Source: an uncultured Collinsella sp.
Lineage (GTDB): Bacteria > Actinomycetota > Coriobacteriia > Coriobacteriales > Coriobacteriaceae
DNA length: 23,766 nt
Assembly (NCBI GenBank): GCA_900548495.1
Contig: URKT01000032.1
Location: 1-23,766 of the forward strand
Direction: 5' to 3'
The notes under the pieces are model-generated. The model did no database searches and was not told the origin of the DNA. It saw only the letters and a list, made by a program, of their open reading frames with translations. A program made the translations under genes and the position numbers. This document shows, one piece after another, positions 15,813-23,034 of the stretch (position 1 is its first letter; each line of letters begins with the position of its first letter).

Positions 15813-16342
15813 GTTGACAGGGTTCTGACCTGCACTTTTGAGTGCCGCACTGTGCCGCTGAGTTTCGTTTCGTACGATAGTCACGGCAAAGCCACCAGCG
15901 ACATTGGTGAGTAAATACGATAATCTGGCCTCCGTTCCCGTGCTGGGACGGAGGCTTTTTCTTTGCCGTTTTACTCCCTTTCACCTGCGATTTCGCCATT
16001 TACTCCCCGTGTTTCAAGACAGCAAGGTACGGTGCGGCATTCGGAGGAATGGGAGTAAGGATTTATCCCAAGTGAGTAGGCGCTCGATTTTTGTCCCCGA
16101 GGGCCAAACGGGGCTGTTTCGGGCTCCGTGAAACTCAAATCGAACTCAATCGGCCTTTCGGCAGTCTCCGCACGGCGTTTCCCCAGGTGGTTAATGGGGA
16201 GTAAAGAATCTCACCGCGTCAAGGAAAGCGGGAGTAATCAGGGGAAATGCCACGGGGTACCGCCGTGTGCCGCCATGTAAGCCACCGCATCATTTACTCC
16301 CCAGGTGCGCCGAGAATGCCTTTGCATGCAATGGGGAGTAAA
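15801..16342. repeat. Putative attachment region with repeated GGGAGTAA sites
   Basis: This gene-free stretch after guaA holds many copies of (G)GGGAGTAA(A). Inverted copies are at 15970-15978, 15999-16008 and 16293-16302. Direct copies are at 16051-16059, 16196-16205, 16230-16238 and 16333-16342. Degenerate ones are at 15909-15915 and about 16073. The guaA 3' end itself reads GAGTGGGAGTAG (15801-15812). Tyrosine integrases bind a core site and several arm sites, and the guaA 3' end is a known hotspot for genomic islands. I read this as the left attachment region of the element whose integrase lies at 17189. The exact crossover cannot be placed, because the other end is outside the window. 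From 15965 to 16429 no gene was recognised. Confidence 0.7.
15928..15964 (+). terminator. Terminator after guaA
   Basis: GCCTCCGT (15928-15935) pairs with ACGGAGGC (15948-15955). The stem extends by three more G-C pairs past one bulged T, and TTTTTCTTT follows. It lies 115 bp after guaA. If recombination occurs at the guaA 3' end, this terminator is carried by the element. Confidence 0.88.
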
Positions 16343-16429
16343 AACTCAGCATACGCAGGTGCGAGCGGCGCTCACCGCCTAGCTTGGCGTCCTGATTCGG
16401 TTGCGTTGATTGAGAAATGCGGAGAGCCG

Positions 16430-16843
16430 CTACAGCGAGGCTTTCCAGTCCTCGTACTCGTCGGCGTCGATCTCGCCGTTCTCGAGCTGCGCGCGCTTCT
16501 CGGCCCATAGCTTGATCGCCGTCGCCGCTTTGGCCGCGTGCGGAGCCTTGGCGTTCAGGGAGAGGCCCAGCCCGTCGCCTGCGGGCACGATGCCGAAGGA
16601 GTCCTCGAGCCGAACGAGCAGTGACATGAGGTCGCCCGCGGTCTCGACGCCGTAATCCTTGAGGGCGCTGACGGACACGCCGAGCGTTGCGGCGATGGAC
16701 TCGAGCAGCTCGGGCCTCACGGCGCGGATGCCGCTCTCGTAGTGGCGCACGGCCCCCTCGGTCAGCCCGACGGACTCGGCGAGCTGCGCCTGCGTCATGC
16801 CGCGCAACTTGCGGTACCGCCTTATGTTCTCGCCTACGGACAT
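16430..16843 (-). CDS. XRE-family repressor of the integrative element
   Basis: A 137-residue protein with an N-terminal Cro/CI helix-turn-helix (about 3-57: SVGENIRRYRKLRGMTQAQL, then AESVGLTEGAVRHYESGIRA). An acidic, helical C-terminal part (90-137, ending DADEYEDWKASL) probably serves for dimer formation. No LexA/CI-type protease motif is visible, so induction would not be by self-cleavage of this protein alone. The ATG at 16843 follows AGGAGGAGG; the upstream in-frame start at 16903 has no ribosome site. It diverges from the xis-int operon across three matching operators, one over its own promoter. That layout makes it the likely repressor keeping the element silent. Confidence 0.85.
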   Translation of the reverse strand: MSVGENIRRYRKLRGMTQAQLAESVGLTEGAVRHYESGIRAVRPELLESIAATLGVSVSALKDYGVETAGDLMSLLVRLEDSFGIVPAGDGLGLSLNAKAPHAAKAATAIKLWAEKRAQLENGEIDADEYEDWKASL

Positions 16844-16874
16844 GCGTCCTCCTCCTGGAATCACGTACCAGCAC

Positions 16875-16903
16875 ATCTTACCAGCGTACGCAAATGTACG
16901 CAA
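16875..16903 (-). promoter_or_regulatory. Promoter of the XRE repressor gene
   Basis: On the minus strand TTGCGT (16903-16898) and TAAGAT (16880-16875) are 17 bp apart. Operator 1 (16884-16901) fills the spacer and part of the -35, giving negative autoregulation. The -10 ends about 30 bp before the repressor ATG. Confidence 0.6.
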
Positions 16904-16966
16904 TTCTATTGACAGTACAGATACGTACGTTTACTCTGAATCTGTAAACCGTACGTATATGTACGC
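16884..16966. promoter_or_regulatory. Three-operator switch region (CGTAC-N6-GTACG)
   Basis: Three 18-bp inverted repeats share one layout. O1 (16884-16901) is GCGTAC-gcaaat-GTACGC. O2 (16913-16930) is CAGTAC-agatac-GTACGT. O3 (16949-16966) is CCGTAC-gtatat-GTACGC. O1 is perfect, O3 has perfect 5-bp arms, and O2 has one arm changed. Their centres are 29 and 36 bp apart. O1 overlaps the repressor promoter, O2 lies between the -35 and -10 of the xis-int promoter, and O3 lies in the leader just before the xis ribosome site. Confidence 0.85.
16909..16937 (+). promoter_or_regulatory. Promoter of the xis-int-RHH operon
   Basis: A perfect -35 TTGACA (16909-16914) is followed after 17 bp by TACTCT (16932-16937), which keeps the important T1, A2 and T6 of a -10. 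Operator O2 fills the spacer, so repressor binding should block RNA polymerase. Confidence 0.7.
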
Positions 16967-16983
16967 TATTGATAGGAGGAGCC

Positions 16984-17187
16984 ATGGACGAGAAGGTGGC
17001 AAAGACGCCGAGGCCGCACATGCTGGACGCCGACGAGGTCGCGGAGCTGCTGAGGATCAAGAAAGGCAGCGCCTACGAGGTGATCAGGAAGATAAACGCC
17101 GAGCAGGAGGCGCGCGGGCGCGTGGTTATCCGCGGACGCGTTCGAAGCGACGTCTTCGACGCCCTGTACTTCCCGGAGGTGGACTGA
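16984..17187 (+). CDS. Excisionase-like small HTH protein
   Basis: A 67-residue basic protein with a MerR/excisionase-type winged helix-turn-helix (LDADEVAELLRIKKGSAYEV, then IRKINAEQEARGRVVIRGRV). This is the layout of small directionality factors and AlpA-like regulators. The ATG at 16984 is preceded by AGGAGGA (starting 16975). It is the first gene of the operon; its TGA is 1 bp from the integrase ATG, and the integrase ribosome site (CGGAGGTGG) lies inside it, so translation is coupled. This position and size support a role in controlling excision by the integrase. A purely regulatory function cannot be excluded. Confidence 0.8.
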   Translation: MDEKVAKTPRPHMLDADEVAELLRIKKGSAYEVIRKINAEQEARGRVVIRGRVRSDVFDALYFPEVD

Positions 17188-17188
17188 C

Positions 17189-18259
17189 ATGCCCGTGTAC
17201 AAGGACGACAACAACGGCACGTTCTACGTGCAGTGCTACTACCGCGACGCCCGCGGCTCGAAGCGCCACAAGACGAAGCGCGGCTTCTCCTCCGAGGTGG
17301 AGGCCGCAGTGTGGGAGGGCCAGTTCAAGAGCCTTAACGGCGGGGCCATGGACATGACGTTCTCCGAGTTCGTCGAGGTGTACGCCTCCGAGGTGAAGCC
17401 GCGCATACGCGAGCACACGTGGATCACCAAGGAGTACATCATCAACGACAAGCTCGTGCCGTTCTTCGGGGACATGCGCATGTGCGACGTGAGACCGATC
17501 GACGTCATCAGGTGGCAGAACGAGCTCACCGAGCACCGGGACGCCGACGGGAAGCCCTGGGCGCCGACGTACCTGCGCACGGTGAACAACCAGCTCAACG
17601 CCATCTTCAACCACGCCGAGCGCTACTACGGCCTTGCCGACAACCCGGTGCGCAGGGTCGACAAGATAGGCTCGAAGAAGGGCGGCGAGATGCAGTTCTG
17701 GACCAAGGACGAGTACCTGAGGTTCAGCGAGGCGGTCATGGACAAGCCGCTGTCGTTCCACGCCTTCGAGCTGCTGTACTGGACGGGCATACGCTGCGGC
17801 GAGCTCCTGGCGCTCACGCCGTCCGACTTCATGCTGGATAGCTCGCGGCTGCGCATCAACAAGTCGTACCAGAGCCTCCACGGCGTGGACACCGTGACCG
17901 ACCCCAAGACGCCCAAGTCCGTGCGCACGATCGTCATGCCCGCCTTCCTTCGCGACGAGATGGCGGACTTCATCGAGATGCGCGACGATGTCGCCCCCGA
18001 CGAGCGCCTGTTCGCCGTGACCAAGCACTTCCTGGCCCACGAGATGGAGCGCGGGTGCAAAGCGTCGGGCGTGAAGCGCATCCGCATACACGACATACGC
18101 CACAGCCACGTGAGCCTGCTGATCGAGATGGGCTTCTCCGCGCTGGCCATCGCCGAGCGCATGGGCCACGAGGCGGTGGACATCACCTACCGCTACGCGC
18201 ACCTGTTCCCCACGAAGCAGGACGAGATGGCCGCCGCGCTCGATGGAGCGAGGGGGTAA
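17189..18259 (+). CDS. Tyrosine recombinase (integrase)
   Basis: A 356-residue site-specific recombinase. Residues 1-50 form a short arm-DNA-binding beta domain (GTFYVQCYYRDARGSKRHKT). Residues 56-150 are the core-binding SAM-like domain. Residues 170-350 are the catalytic domain, with Arg202 (WTGIRCGEL), Lys240 (TDPKTPKS), His301 and Arg304 (HDIRHSH), His327 (MGHEAVDIT) and nucleophile Tyr336 (YRYAHLF, nine residues after His327). All catalytic residues are present and the length is normal for Tn916/phage-type integrases, so it should be active. An N-terminal arm domain agrees with the repeated GGGAGTAA sites at 15970-16342. It probably drives insertion into the guaA 3' end. It is coupled to the excisionase-like gene upstream. 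Confidence 0.95.
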   Translation: MPVYKDDNNGTFYVQCYYRDARGSKRHKTKRGFSSEVEAAVWEGQFKSLNGGAMDMTFSEFVEVYASEVKPRIREHTWITKEYIINDKLVPFFGDMRMCDVRPIDVIRWQNELTEHRDADGKPWAPTYLRTVNNQLNAIFNHAERYYGLADNPVRRVDKIGSKKGGEMQFWTKDEYLRFSEAVMDKPLSFHAFELLYWTGIRCGELLALTPSDFMLDSSRLRINKSYQSLHGVDTVTDPKTPKSVRTIVMPAFLRDEMADFIEMRDDVAPDERLFAVTKHFLAHEMERGCKASGVKRIRIHDIRHSHVSLLIEMGFSALAIAERMGHEAVDITYRYAHLFPTKQDEMAAALDGARG

Positions 18260-18264
18260 GCAAG

Positions 18265-18690
18265 ATGCCGTGCGAGAACAGCGCCCGCAAGCGCAGCAAG
18301 ACGATGGCGTTTCGCTGCACGCCCGAGGAGCACAAGCTCATATGCGAGATGGCAGCCTGGAGCGGCATGAGCAGGCAGGACTACATCATCGCCAAGCTCA
18401 CCGATACCCAGGTCGAAGTGAGGCCCTCTGTAAGCGTGCAGAAGGCGTTGAAGGACTCGATGGCGGAGTTGTCCAAGGAGGTCCGGCTGGCGGCCTCCTA
18501 CGGCGAGCTGAGCGAGTCCCTGCAGCAGAGGATCGAGCTCGTGATGAGGTTCTTCCTGGTGCTCGGCGAGGTGGTTGAGGCACCAGTGACGGAAGCGCCA
18601 CCGCAAACCTCGCATTTGGAAGAGCCGACAACATCCGTCATGGATGCGGGCTCCGACACCGCAAGCATCTTCGAGATGGGGCGCATGTAA
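18265..18690 (+). CDS. Ribbon-helix-helix protein, MobC-like
   Basis: A 141-residue protein starting 5 bp after the integrase stop, with GAGGGGG as ribosome site. Residues 12-47 (KTMAFRCTPEEHKLICEMAA, then WSGMSRQDYIIAKLTD) fit the ribbon-helix-helix fold seen in relaxosome accessory proteins (MobC) and CopG-like regulators. Residues 55-105 are helical, and the tail (106-141) is acidic and probably disordered. Being last in the xis-int operon, it may help transfer or regulate the element. No relaxase is in the window, so mobilisation is an inference. The longer open frame to the left overlaps the integrase and was not used. It converges with the DUF262 gene; only 3 bp separate the stop codons. 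Confidence 0.72.
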   Translation: MPCENSARKRSKTMAFRCTPEEHKLICEMAAWSGMSRQDYIIAKLTDTQVEVRPSVSVQKALKDSMAELSKEVRLAASYGELSESLQQRIELVMRFFLVLGEVVEAPVTEAPPQTSHLEEPTTSVMDAGSDTASIFEMGRM

Positions 18691-18693
18691 GGT

Positions 18694-20397
18694 TTAACGC
18701 CAGACCTCCAACGCCTTGTCCGCAAGCCATTCGGCGCGCTCTGCGATATCGCCCTCGCCCCAAGACTCCTTCTCCAGGGCGCCGGCCATGGTCGCAAGGC
18801 CGGCGGCGCAGAGGGCAAGACCGTCCTTGTATCCCTTTCCCTGCTTCTTGGTGGGCCAATCGGCATCGCGGATGGAGGCGTTGAGCGAATGCGTGATGAT
18901 GGCGAGGTTGCCGAGCGTGAGGAGCTTCCTGTCCCTTCGCGTGGCAGCCTCATCGTCGAGGGCTCCCCATTTGTTGCGCCACTTCTTGGGCATCATGTGC
19001 TCGAGGGTGTACTGGTTGAACCCGAGCAGGGCCGTGCTGCTCATGCCCGGACGAATGGCGCTTTCCAACAGATAGAGGACGCCCTTGGACTGGAGGTTGT
19101 ACAGACACGATTCCTCGAACGCCGCTCGAACCTCGGCGTCGCCGGGCATGTACGTCGTCGCCTCTTCGTTGGCTTCGAGAGCCTTCCTCAGGGCCTCCGC
19201 GTCCTTCACCTCGTTCAGGATCAGCGAGGTGAACAGCCTGTTGTAGTTCTTCGTGGTCGCCTGAACCAGCGTTCGGCGGACGATGTAGCTCTCAAGCAGG
19301 GCGAAGACCTCGGATTCCTCGCCCGAAGACTCCGCGTTCTTGCGAACGTAGAGCACGTACGGGATGAGCGTCGAGTTCTTGAGGCCGAATATCAGCACGT
19401 TCAGGCGCTCGACGCCGGGAGCGGAGGGGATGTCCGCGTCGCAGTAGCCGGGGTCGAACGCGGACTCGAACACCTCGGCATACGCCTTCATGCTGTCGAG
19501 GATCTCGTCCTTGTCTCCGTTGCAGTACCTGCCGATGAAGTCCTTGTAGGACTGGAAGAGGTTGGACGTGCGCGAATAGAAGAGCTTGTCCTCGGTCGTG
19601 ACGCCGCGCTTCTTGTCCTGAACCAGGATCTGGAGGAACGCGTCGAAGAACAGGTCGACGAGCGTGCGCTTGATGCGCCCGGTAACGACCTCCTGCTCCC
19701 AATACTCCCTCTTCTCCGCCGTGGGCTCGAAGACGTCCTCCCAGCACTCCTTGAACGCCTGCTCGTTCTCGCGGTTGAAGAAGTAGTTCTTGAGGAGCTC
19801 CGCCGTCGTCAGGCGCACCCCGAGCGAGTTGATGGTGTCGAATATCTGCTGCTCGTCCTCGCCCTCGGTGAGGTCGATGCAGACGAACTGGACGTTCGAC
19901 TTGATCGTGTTCCTGTCGACCTTCTCTGGGTCGATGTTCTTGAGGAAGTAGTTGTAGGCAAGGGCGATGGACGAGGAGCCCTCGACAGGCTCGCAGCCCG
20001 TGGCGCTGACGACCTTCTCGAAATCCTGCCGGTCGTACTTGCCATGTCTCAAGGCGACTTCGCCGGTCTCCAGGACGAAATCTCGCTCGAACAGCCTATC
20101 GGCGTCGATTCTCGCGCAGAGCGCCTTGAAAAAGATGACCATGGTCGTGAGGCGCTGCTGGCCGTCGATGACTGTGCGAACCTCGGACACCTCGGACCAA
20201 GTGTTGCCGGAGGAGGCCTGCTTCAGGATGATCGAGCCCAGGAAATAGGGCCGCTTCGAGGCCGTGACGAACTCCATGTCGCCGAGGAAGCGCTCCCATT
20301 GCTCTTCTCCCCAGACGTACGCCCTTTGGTAGAAAGGTATTTCGAGCAGGCGCGATCCGTTGAACACGCCGCTTATCGTAGATTTTCCTGCATCCAT
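18694..20397 (-). CDS. DUF262/DUF1524 (GmrSD-like) nuclease
   Basis: A 567-residue protein with the layout of GmrSD-type enzymes, NTP-dependent type IV restriction nucleases. The N-terminal DUF262 (ParB/Srx-like) domain shows IPFYQRAYVW (20-29), VIDGQQRLTTM (76-86) and FDTINSLGVRLTTAELLKN (186-204). The C-terminal DUF1524 HNH-like domain shows YTLEHMMPKKW (463-473, His467) and LGNLAIITHSLN (495-506). Both active-site signatures are intact. GmrSD itself cuts glucosylated hydroxymethylcytosine DNA; other relatives (BrxU, SspE) act against other phages, so its target cannot be read from sequence. The ATG at 20397 is 70 bp after the helicase stop, with no terminator in between, so it is probably last in the cargo operon. 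Confidence 0.9.
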   Translation of the reverse strand: MDAGKSTISGVFNGSRLLEIPFYQRAYVWGEEQWERFLGDMEFVTASKRPYFLGSIILKQASSGNTWSEVSEVRTVIDGQQRLTTMVIFFKALCARIDADRLFERDFVLETGEVALRHGKYDRQDFEKVVSATGCEPVEGSSSIALAYNYFLKNIDPEKVDRNTIKSNVQFVCIDLTEGEDEQQIFDTINSLGVRLTTAELLKNYFFNRENEQAFKECWEDVFEPTAEKREYWEQEVVTGRIKRTLVDLFFDAFLQILVQDKKRGVTTEDKLFYSRTSNLFQSYKDFIGRYCNGDKDEILDSMKAYAEVFESAFDPGYCDADIPSAPGVERLNVLIFGLKNSTLIPYVLYVRKNAESSGEESEVFALLESYIVRRTLVQATTKNYNRLFTSLILNEVKDAEALRKALEANEEATTYMPGDAEVRAAFEESCLYNLQSKGVLYLLESAIRPGMSSTALLGFNQYTLEHMMPKKWRNKWGALDDEAATRRDRKLLTLGNLAIITHSLNASIRDADWPTKKQGKGYKDGLALCAAGLATMAGALEKESWGEGDIAERAEWLADKALEVWR

Positions 20398-20467
20398 CCT
20401 TAAAGCCCTATCTTTCCTTCGCAGTTGTTACTTATGAGCCAATATCGTCAGTGCGCCGTTCGGCCTC

Positions 20468-22411
20468 TTAGTATTCCAGGCTCTTGGCATCTTCTCCCAG
20501 CAGGCGCTCGAAGACGATACGCAGGTCCTCGTCATCGAGGTAGCCGCCCTCAAGGCAGCCGCGGTCGATGGCGTCGAGCATCGTCTGCTCCTTCTCCTTC
20601 AAGCGGTCGTAGATCACGGCGTCGAGGGATAGCTCCCTGCCGTCGCGCATGAACTTCTCGCGCATGAAGTAGTAGCGCGTCTTCTGGTCGTCGGGCAGGC
20701 CCAGACGGTGTATGCGGTCCTTTGACTGCAGCAGGTGCACCAAGTTGTAGCTGTACTCGAAATACACCGCGTCGTGGCAGACGCTGTGCAGAGAGACCGA
20801 CTCGGCAAGCGTCTGCGGGTTGGTCACGAGCACCCTGAAGCGCCCCGCGCGGAAGTCGTCCAGAATCTCGCGTCTCTCTTCCTGTGGCGTGGCGCCGTAG
20901 ATCGCCTCTGCCGGAATCCCCATGGCGGCGAGGTCGCGGCGGAGGTTGCTGATGCTGCGTACGAAGATGCACCATACTATGACGGGGCGGCCTTCGGCGA
21001 CGATGCGCTCCACGAGCCGCTCGCACGCCACGAGCTTCGAGCTCGGGCGGCTTCGCTCGATGGCCTCGTAGAACGTCTGCGAGAAGTCGACGTAGTCGAT
21101 ATCCGAGTAGTCATCGCCGACCTGGTCGAGCACGTACTCGAGGTCGCCTGGGTCCACTGCAGAGCAGAGCATCTCGGGGTCGCTCTCGAGCTGCAGGGTG
21201 CGTATGATCCTCGCGAGCGCGTTGGGGCAAGACGCGTACAGGACTCGCAGCAATGTGTCCTCATCGGGCGTCGCCTCGACCTCCACGATCTCGTCGGGCT
21301 CTGGGCGCGGCACGCCGAGCTCGTCCTTGTTCGTTCGGCAGAAGAAGGGCGCCAGGCTGTCGTTGAGGCTTGCCTGGAGGTCCGCATCGGGCGCGCGGAG
21401 CTCGCCCGGCTCGTAGCCGAAGAACGTGTCGTAGTCCTCGGGGTACAGGATGTGCAGCAGGTTGTAGATGTCCTGGTAGGTGTTCGGGATGGGCGTTCCC
21501 GTAAGGGCGATCACGAACTTAGCGCCGTCGGCCGCCTCGAGCGCGGCTTCCGCGCGCCTGCCGCCGATGGCCTTCACCCGGTGCACCTCGTCGAAGACGA
21601 GCAGGGTCTGGTCGGGGATGATGGCGTGCAGCTCCCGCACGTAGCCCGAGAGCGACTCGTAGTTGAACGTGAGCAGGTTGCACGCGCCGCTGTCGAGCGA
21701 CAGCGCGTTTCGCCTGCGCTCGGTCGACATCGCCGCTATGGCGGGGTCTCCCAGCGAGAAGCAACGCAGCGGCAGCTTATCCCCGAAGGTGGCGACCCAC
21801 TCCTTCTCCCACGACTCGAAGCCGTTCTTGGGGCAAACCACCACGATGCGCCGCGCGAGCCCCAAATGGCGAAGGTAGGCGAACACGCCGAGCACCGTCG
21901 CGGTCTTGCCGGCGCCGGGCACCGAGAAGTCGGCCGCGCGCCCAACCGTCGCCATGAAGAAGGCGTCGAGCATCTGCCGGTCGCGCAGGGGACGCACCAT
22001 CGACGCGTTCACCACGTCGCGGAACTCCCGGAAGCGCGGCCCCAGCTGGGTGTCGTCGGCGATGCCCTCGGCGGTCTGCGCCTTGATGGCCAACCCCACC
22101 TCGGAGCGCTCGCGGATGTAGGTCTCGCCGGCGTTCACGAAGGCGCCGAAGCTCGGGTCAACCGCGATCTCGACGCCGTGGCCGTCGGCCTCCATGATCG
22201 CCTCGAGCATGTCCTGGCACTCGCGAAGGCCCATGCCGCCGTCGAGTAGGATGCGGTCGCGATCGGTGCCGTCGACGGCGCTCGCCGGGTAGTACAGCCA
22301 GGCGCGCCATGCGGCCGAGGCCATGAACGAGGCGATGTCTTGCCCCTCGATGCGCAGGTACATGCCGGGGCGCGCCTCGTCGTAGCAGACGACGGCCCTA
22401 GGCGCGCTCAT
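20468..22411 (-). CDS. SNF2-like superfamily 2 helicase/translocase
   Basis: A 647-residue DNA-dependent ATPase. From the ATG, residues 1-140 are an unrecognised N-terminal domain. RecA domain 1 has a Q-like RPLRDRQ motif (140-146), Walker A as FSVPGAGKT (162-170), Walker B FDEVHRVK (273-280) and LTGTP (303-307). RecA domain 2 has VLVTNPQTLAESVSLH (527-542), FEYSYN (551-556) and arginine-finger motif QSKDRIHRLG (562-571). FSVPGAGKT in place of the usual GLGKT and DEVH in place of DEAH mark a subgroup that I recall from phage-defence loci. All motifs are intact. ATG 22411 is used; GTG 22420 is an alternative. It overlaps the end of the frameshifted gene by 14 bp, so translation is coupled. It should supply DNA translocation for the operon. 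Confidence 0.9.
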   Translation of the reverse strand: MSAPRAVVCYDEARPGMYLRIEGQDIASFMASAAWRAWLYYPASAVDGTDRDRILLDGGMGLRECQDMLEAIMEADGHGVEIAVDPSFGAFVNAGETYIRERSEVGLAIKAQTAEGIADDTQLGPRFREFRDVVNASMVRPLRDRQMLDAFFMATVGRAADFSVPGAGKTATVLGVFAYLRHLGLARRIVVVCPKNGFESWEKEWVATFGDKLPLRCFSLGDPAIAAMSTERRRNALSLDSGACNLLTFNYESLSGYVRELHAIIPDQTLLVFDEVHRVKAIGGRRAEAALEAADGAKFVIALTGTPIPNTYQDIYNLLHILYPEDYDTFFGYEPGELRAPDADLQASLNDSLAPFFCRTNKDELGVPRPEPDEIVEVEATPDEDTLLRVLYASCPNALARIIRTLQLESDPEMLCSAVDPGDLEYVLDQVGDDYSDIDYVDFSQTFYEAIERSRPSSKLVACERLVERIVAEGRPVIVWCIFVRSISNLRRDLAAMGIPAEAIYGATPQEERREILDDFRAGRFRVLVTNPQTLAESVSLHSVCHDAVYFEYSYNLVHLLQSKDRIHRLGLPDDQKTRYYFMREKFMRDGRELSLDAVIYDRLKEKEQTMLDAIDRGCLEGGYLDDEDLRIVFERLLGEDAKSLEY

Positions 22412-23031
22412 CGATCTCACCGATCAGCTCTTCCACCTTGTCGGCGACGGCAACGAGGTTGCGGCGCACCTTCTCGAGCTCGTCGGGTCCCAGCACGTCG
22501 AGCATCTCGGGAAGGATCTTCTCGAGCTCGGAGAGGCAGTCGGCGGATTTCTTGGCGGGCGTGTCCATGAGCTTGACGCGGCGCACGGTCTCCCTTGCGC
22601 GGTCGCCTGCGCGCTTGAAGCCGTCGACGAGGTTGCCGTCCGAGCGCAGCTCGCTCACCTTCTCGCGCGTGAGGGCGTCGGGACCCATCTTCTCGAGGAG
22701 CTCGGACATGGCCTGCAGCTCGGCGGCCTTGAAGTCGGCCTCCGCATCCGTGCCTGCCACGCTGCCGAAGTCTCTCACGTATCGGGTGATGTCGCCCTCG
22801 GGCTGCACCACCATGTTGGCGAACATGAGCCGTTTGACAAGCTGTTTGTCGCGCCTGTTGTCGTACTTCTTCAGCACGCGGCTGAACTCGCCCAAGGGGC
22901 CATCGACCTTGAGGGCGCGGGCGAGGTGGTGTGCGGTCGCACAGCAACGTCTTGAGAATGAAAGTCGGGTATTGTCGGTCGAAGGACTCTATGAAGCCTT
23001 CGACCGAGATGTCGTGGGTTGGCTCGGTCAC
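22398..23031 (-). pseudogene. Helical protein of unknown family, frameshifted
   Basis: Two frames give one sensible protein only if joined. From GTG 23031, 33 codons read MTEPTHDISVEGFIESFDRQ, then YPTFILKTLLCDR; the frame then turns into Arg/Pro-rich nonsense. From 22931 another frame continues HHLARALKVDGPLGEFSRVL and runs to a stop at 22398. Dropping one base near 22932 yields about 210 residues. The start lies 3 bp after the RHH stop codon, and the end overlaps the helicase start by 14 bp, as in an intact operon. The protein is strongly helical, with a leucine-rich segment (SELEKILPEMLDVLGPDELE) and no cysteine or metal motif. I do not recognise it. A TTG at 22895 could start a 165-residue product but lacks a ribosome site. 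The break is either real or a base error. Confidence 0.75.
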
Positions 23032-23034
23032 GGG

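Noticed and set aside
15814..15819. TTGACA just after guaA as a promoter
   Set aside because: No -10-like hexamer 16-18 bp downstream and no gene to serve before the terminator.
14166..15884. 572-residue minus-strand open frame opposite guaA
   Set aside because: Antisense shadow of guaA, low-complexity Leu/Gly/Val/Asp composition, no ribosome site.
16290..16874. 194-residue minus-strand frame overlapping the XRE repressor
   Set aside because: Arg-rich frame-shifted reading of the repressor gene; only the other frame gives a helix-turn-helix and has AGGAGGAGG at the start.
18889..20403. 504-residue plus-strand open frame opposite the DUF262 gene
   Set aside because: Antisense shadow; Leu/Val/Arg-rich with no motif, whereas the minus strand has intact DUF262 and DUF1524 signatures.
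20735..22249. 504-residue plus-strand open frame opposite the helicase
   Set aside because: Antisense shadow; the minus strand carries all helicase motifs in order.
22920..22945. Programmed ribosomal frameshift
   Set aside because: No slippery heptamer and no obvious downstream stimulatory structure at the break; a simple indel is more economical.
22417..23031. 204-residue continuous frame from GTG 23031 taken as an intact gene
   Set aside because: After residue about 33 the sequence becomes Arg/Pro/Gly-rich nonsense, while the overlapping frame gives a normal helical protein. A frameshift explains both.
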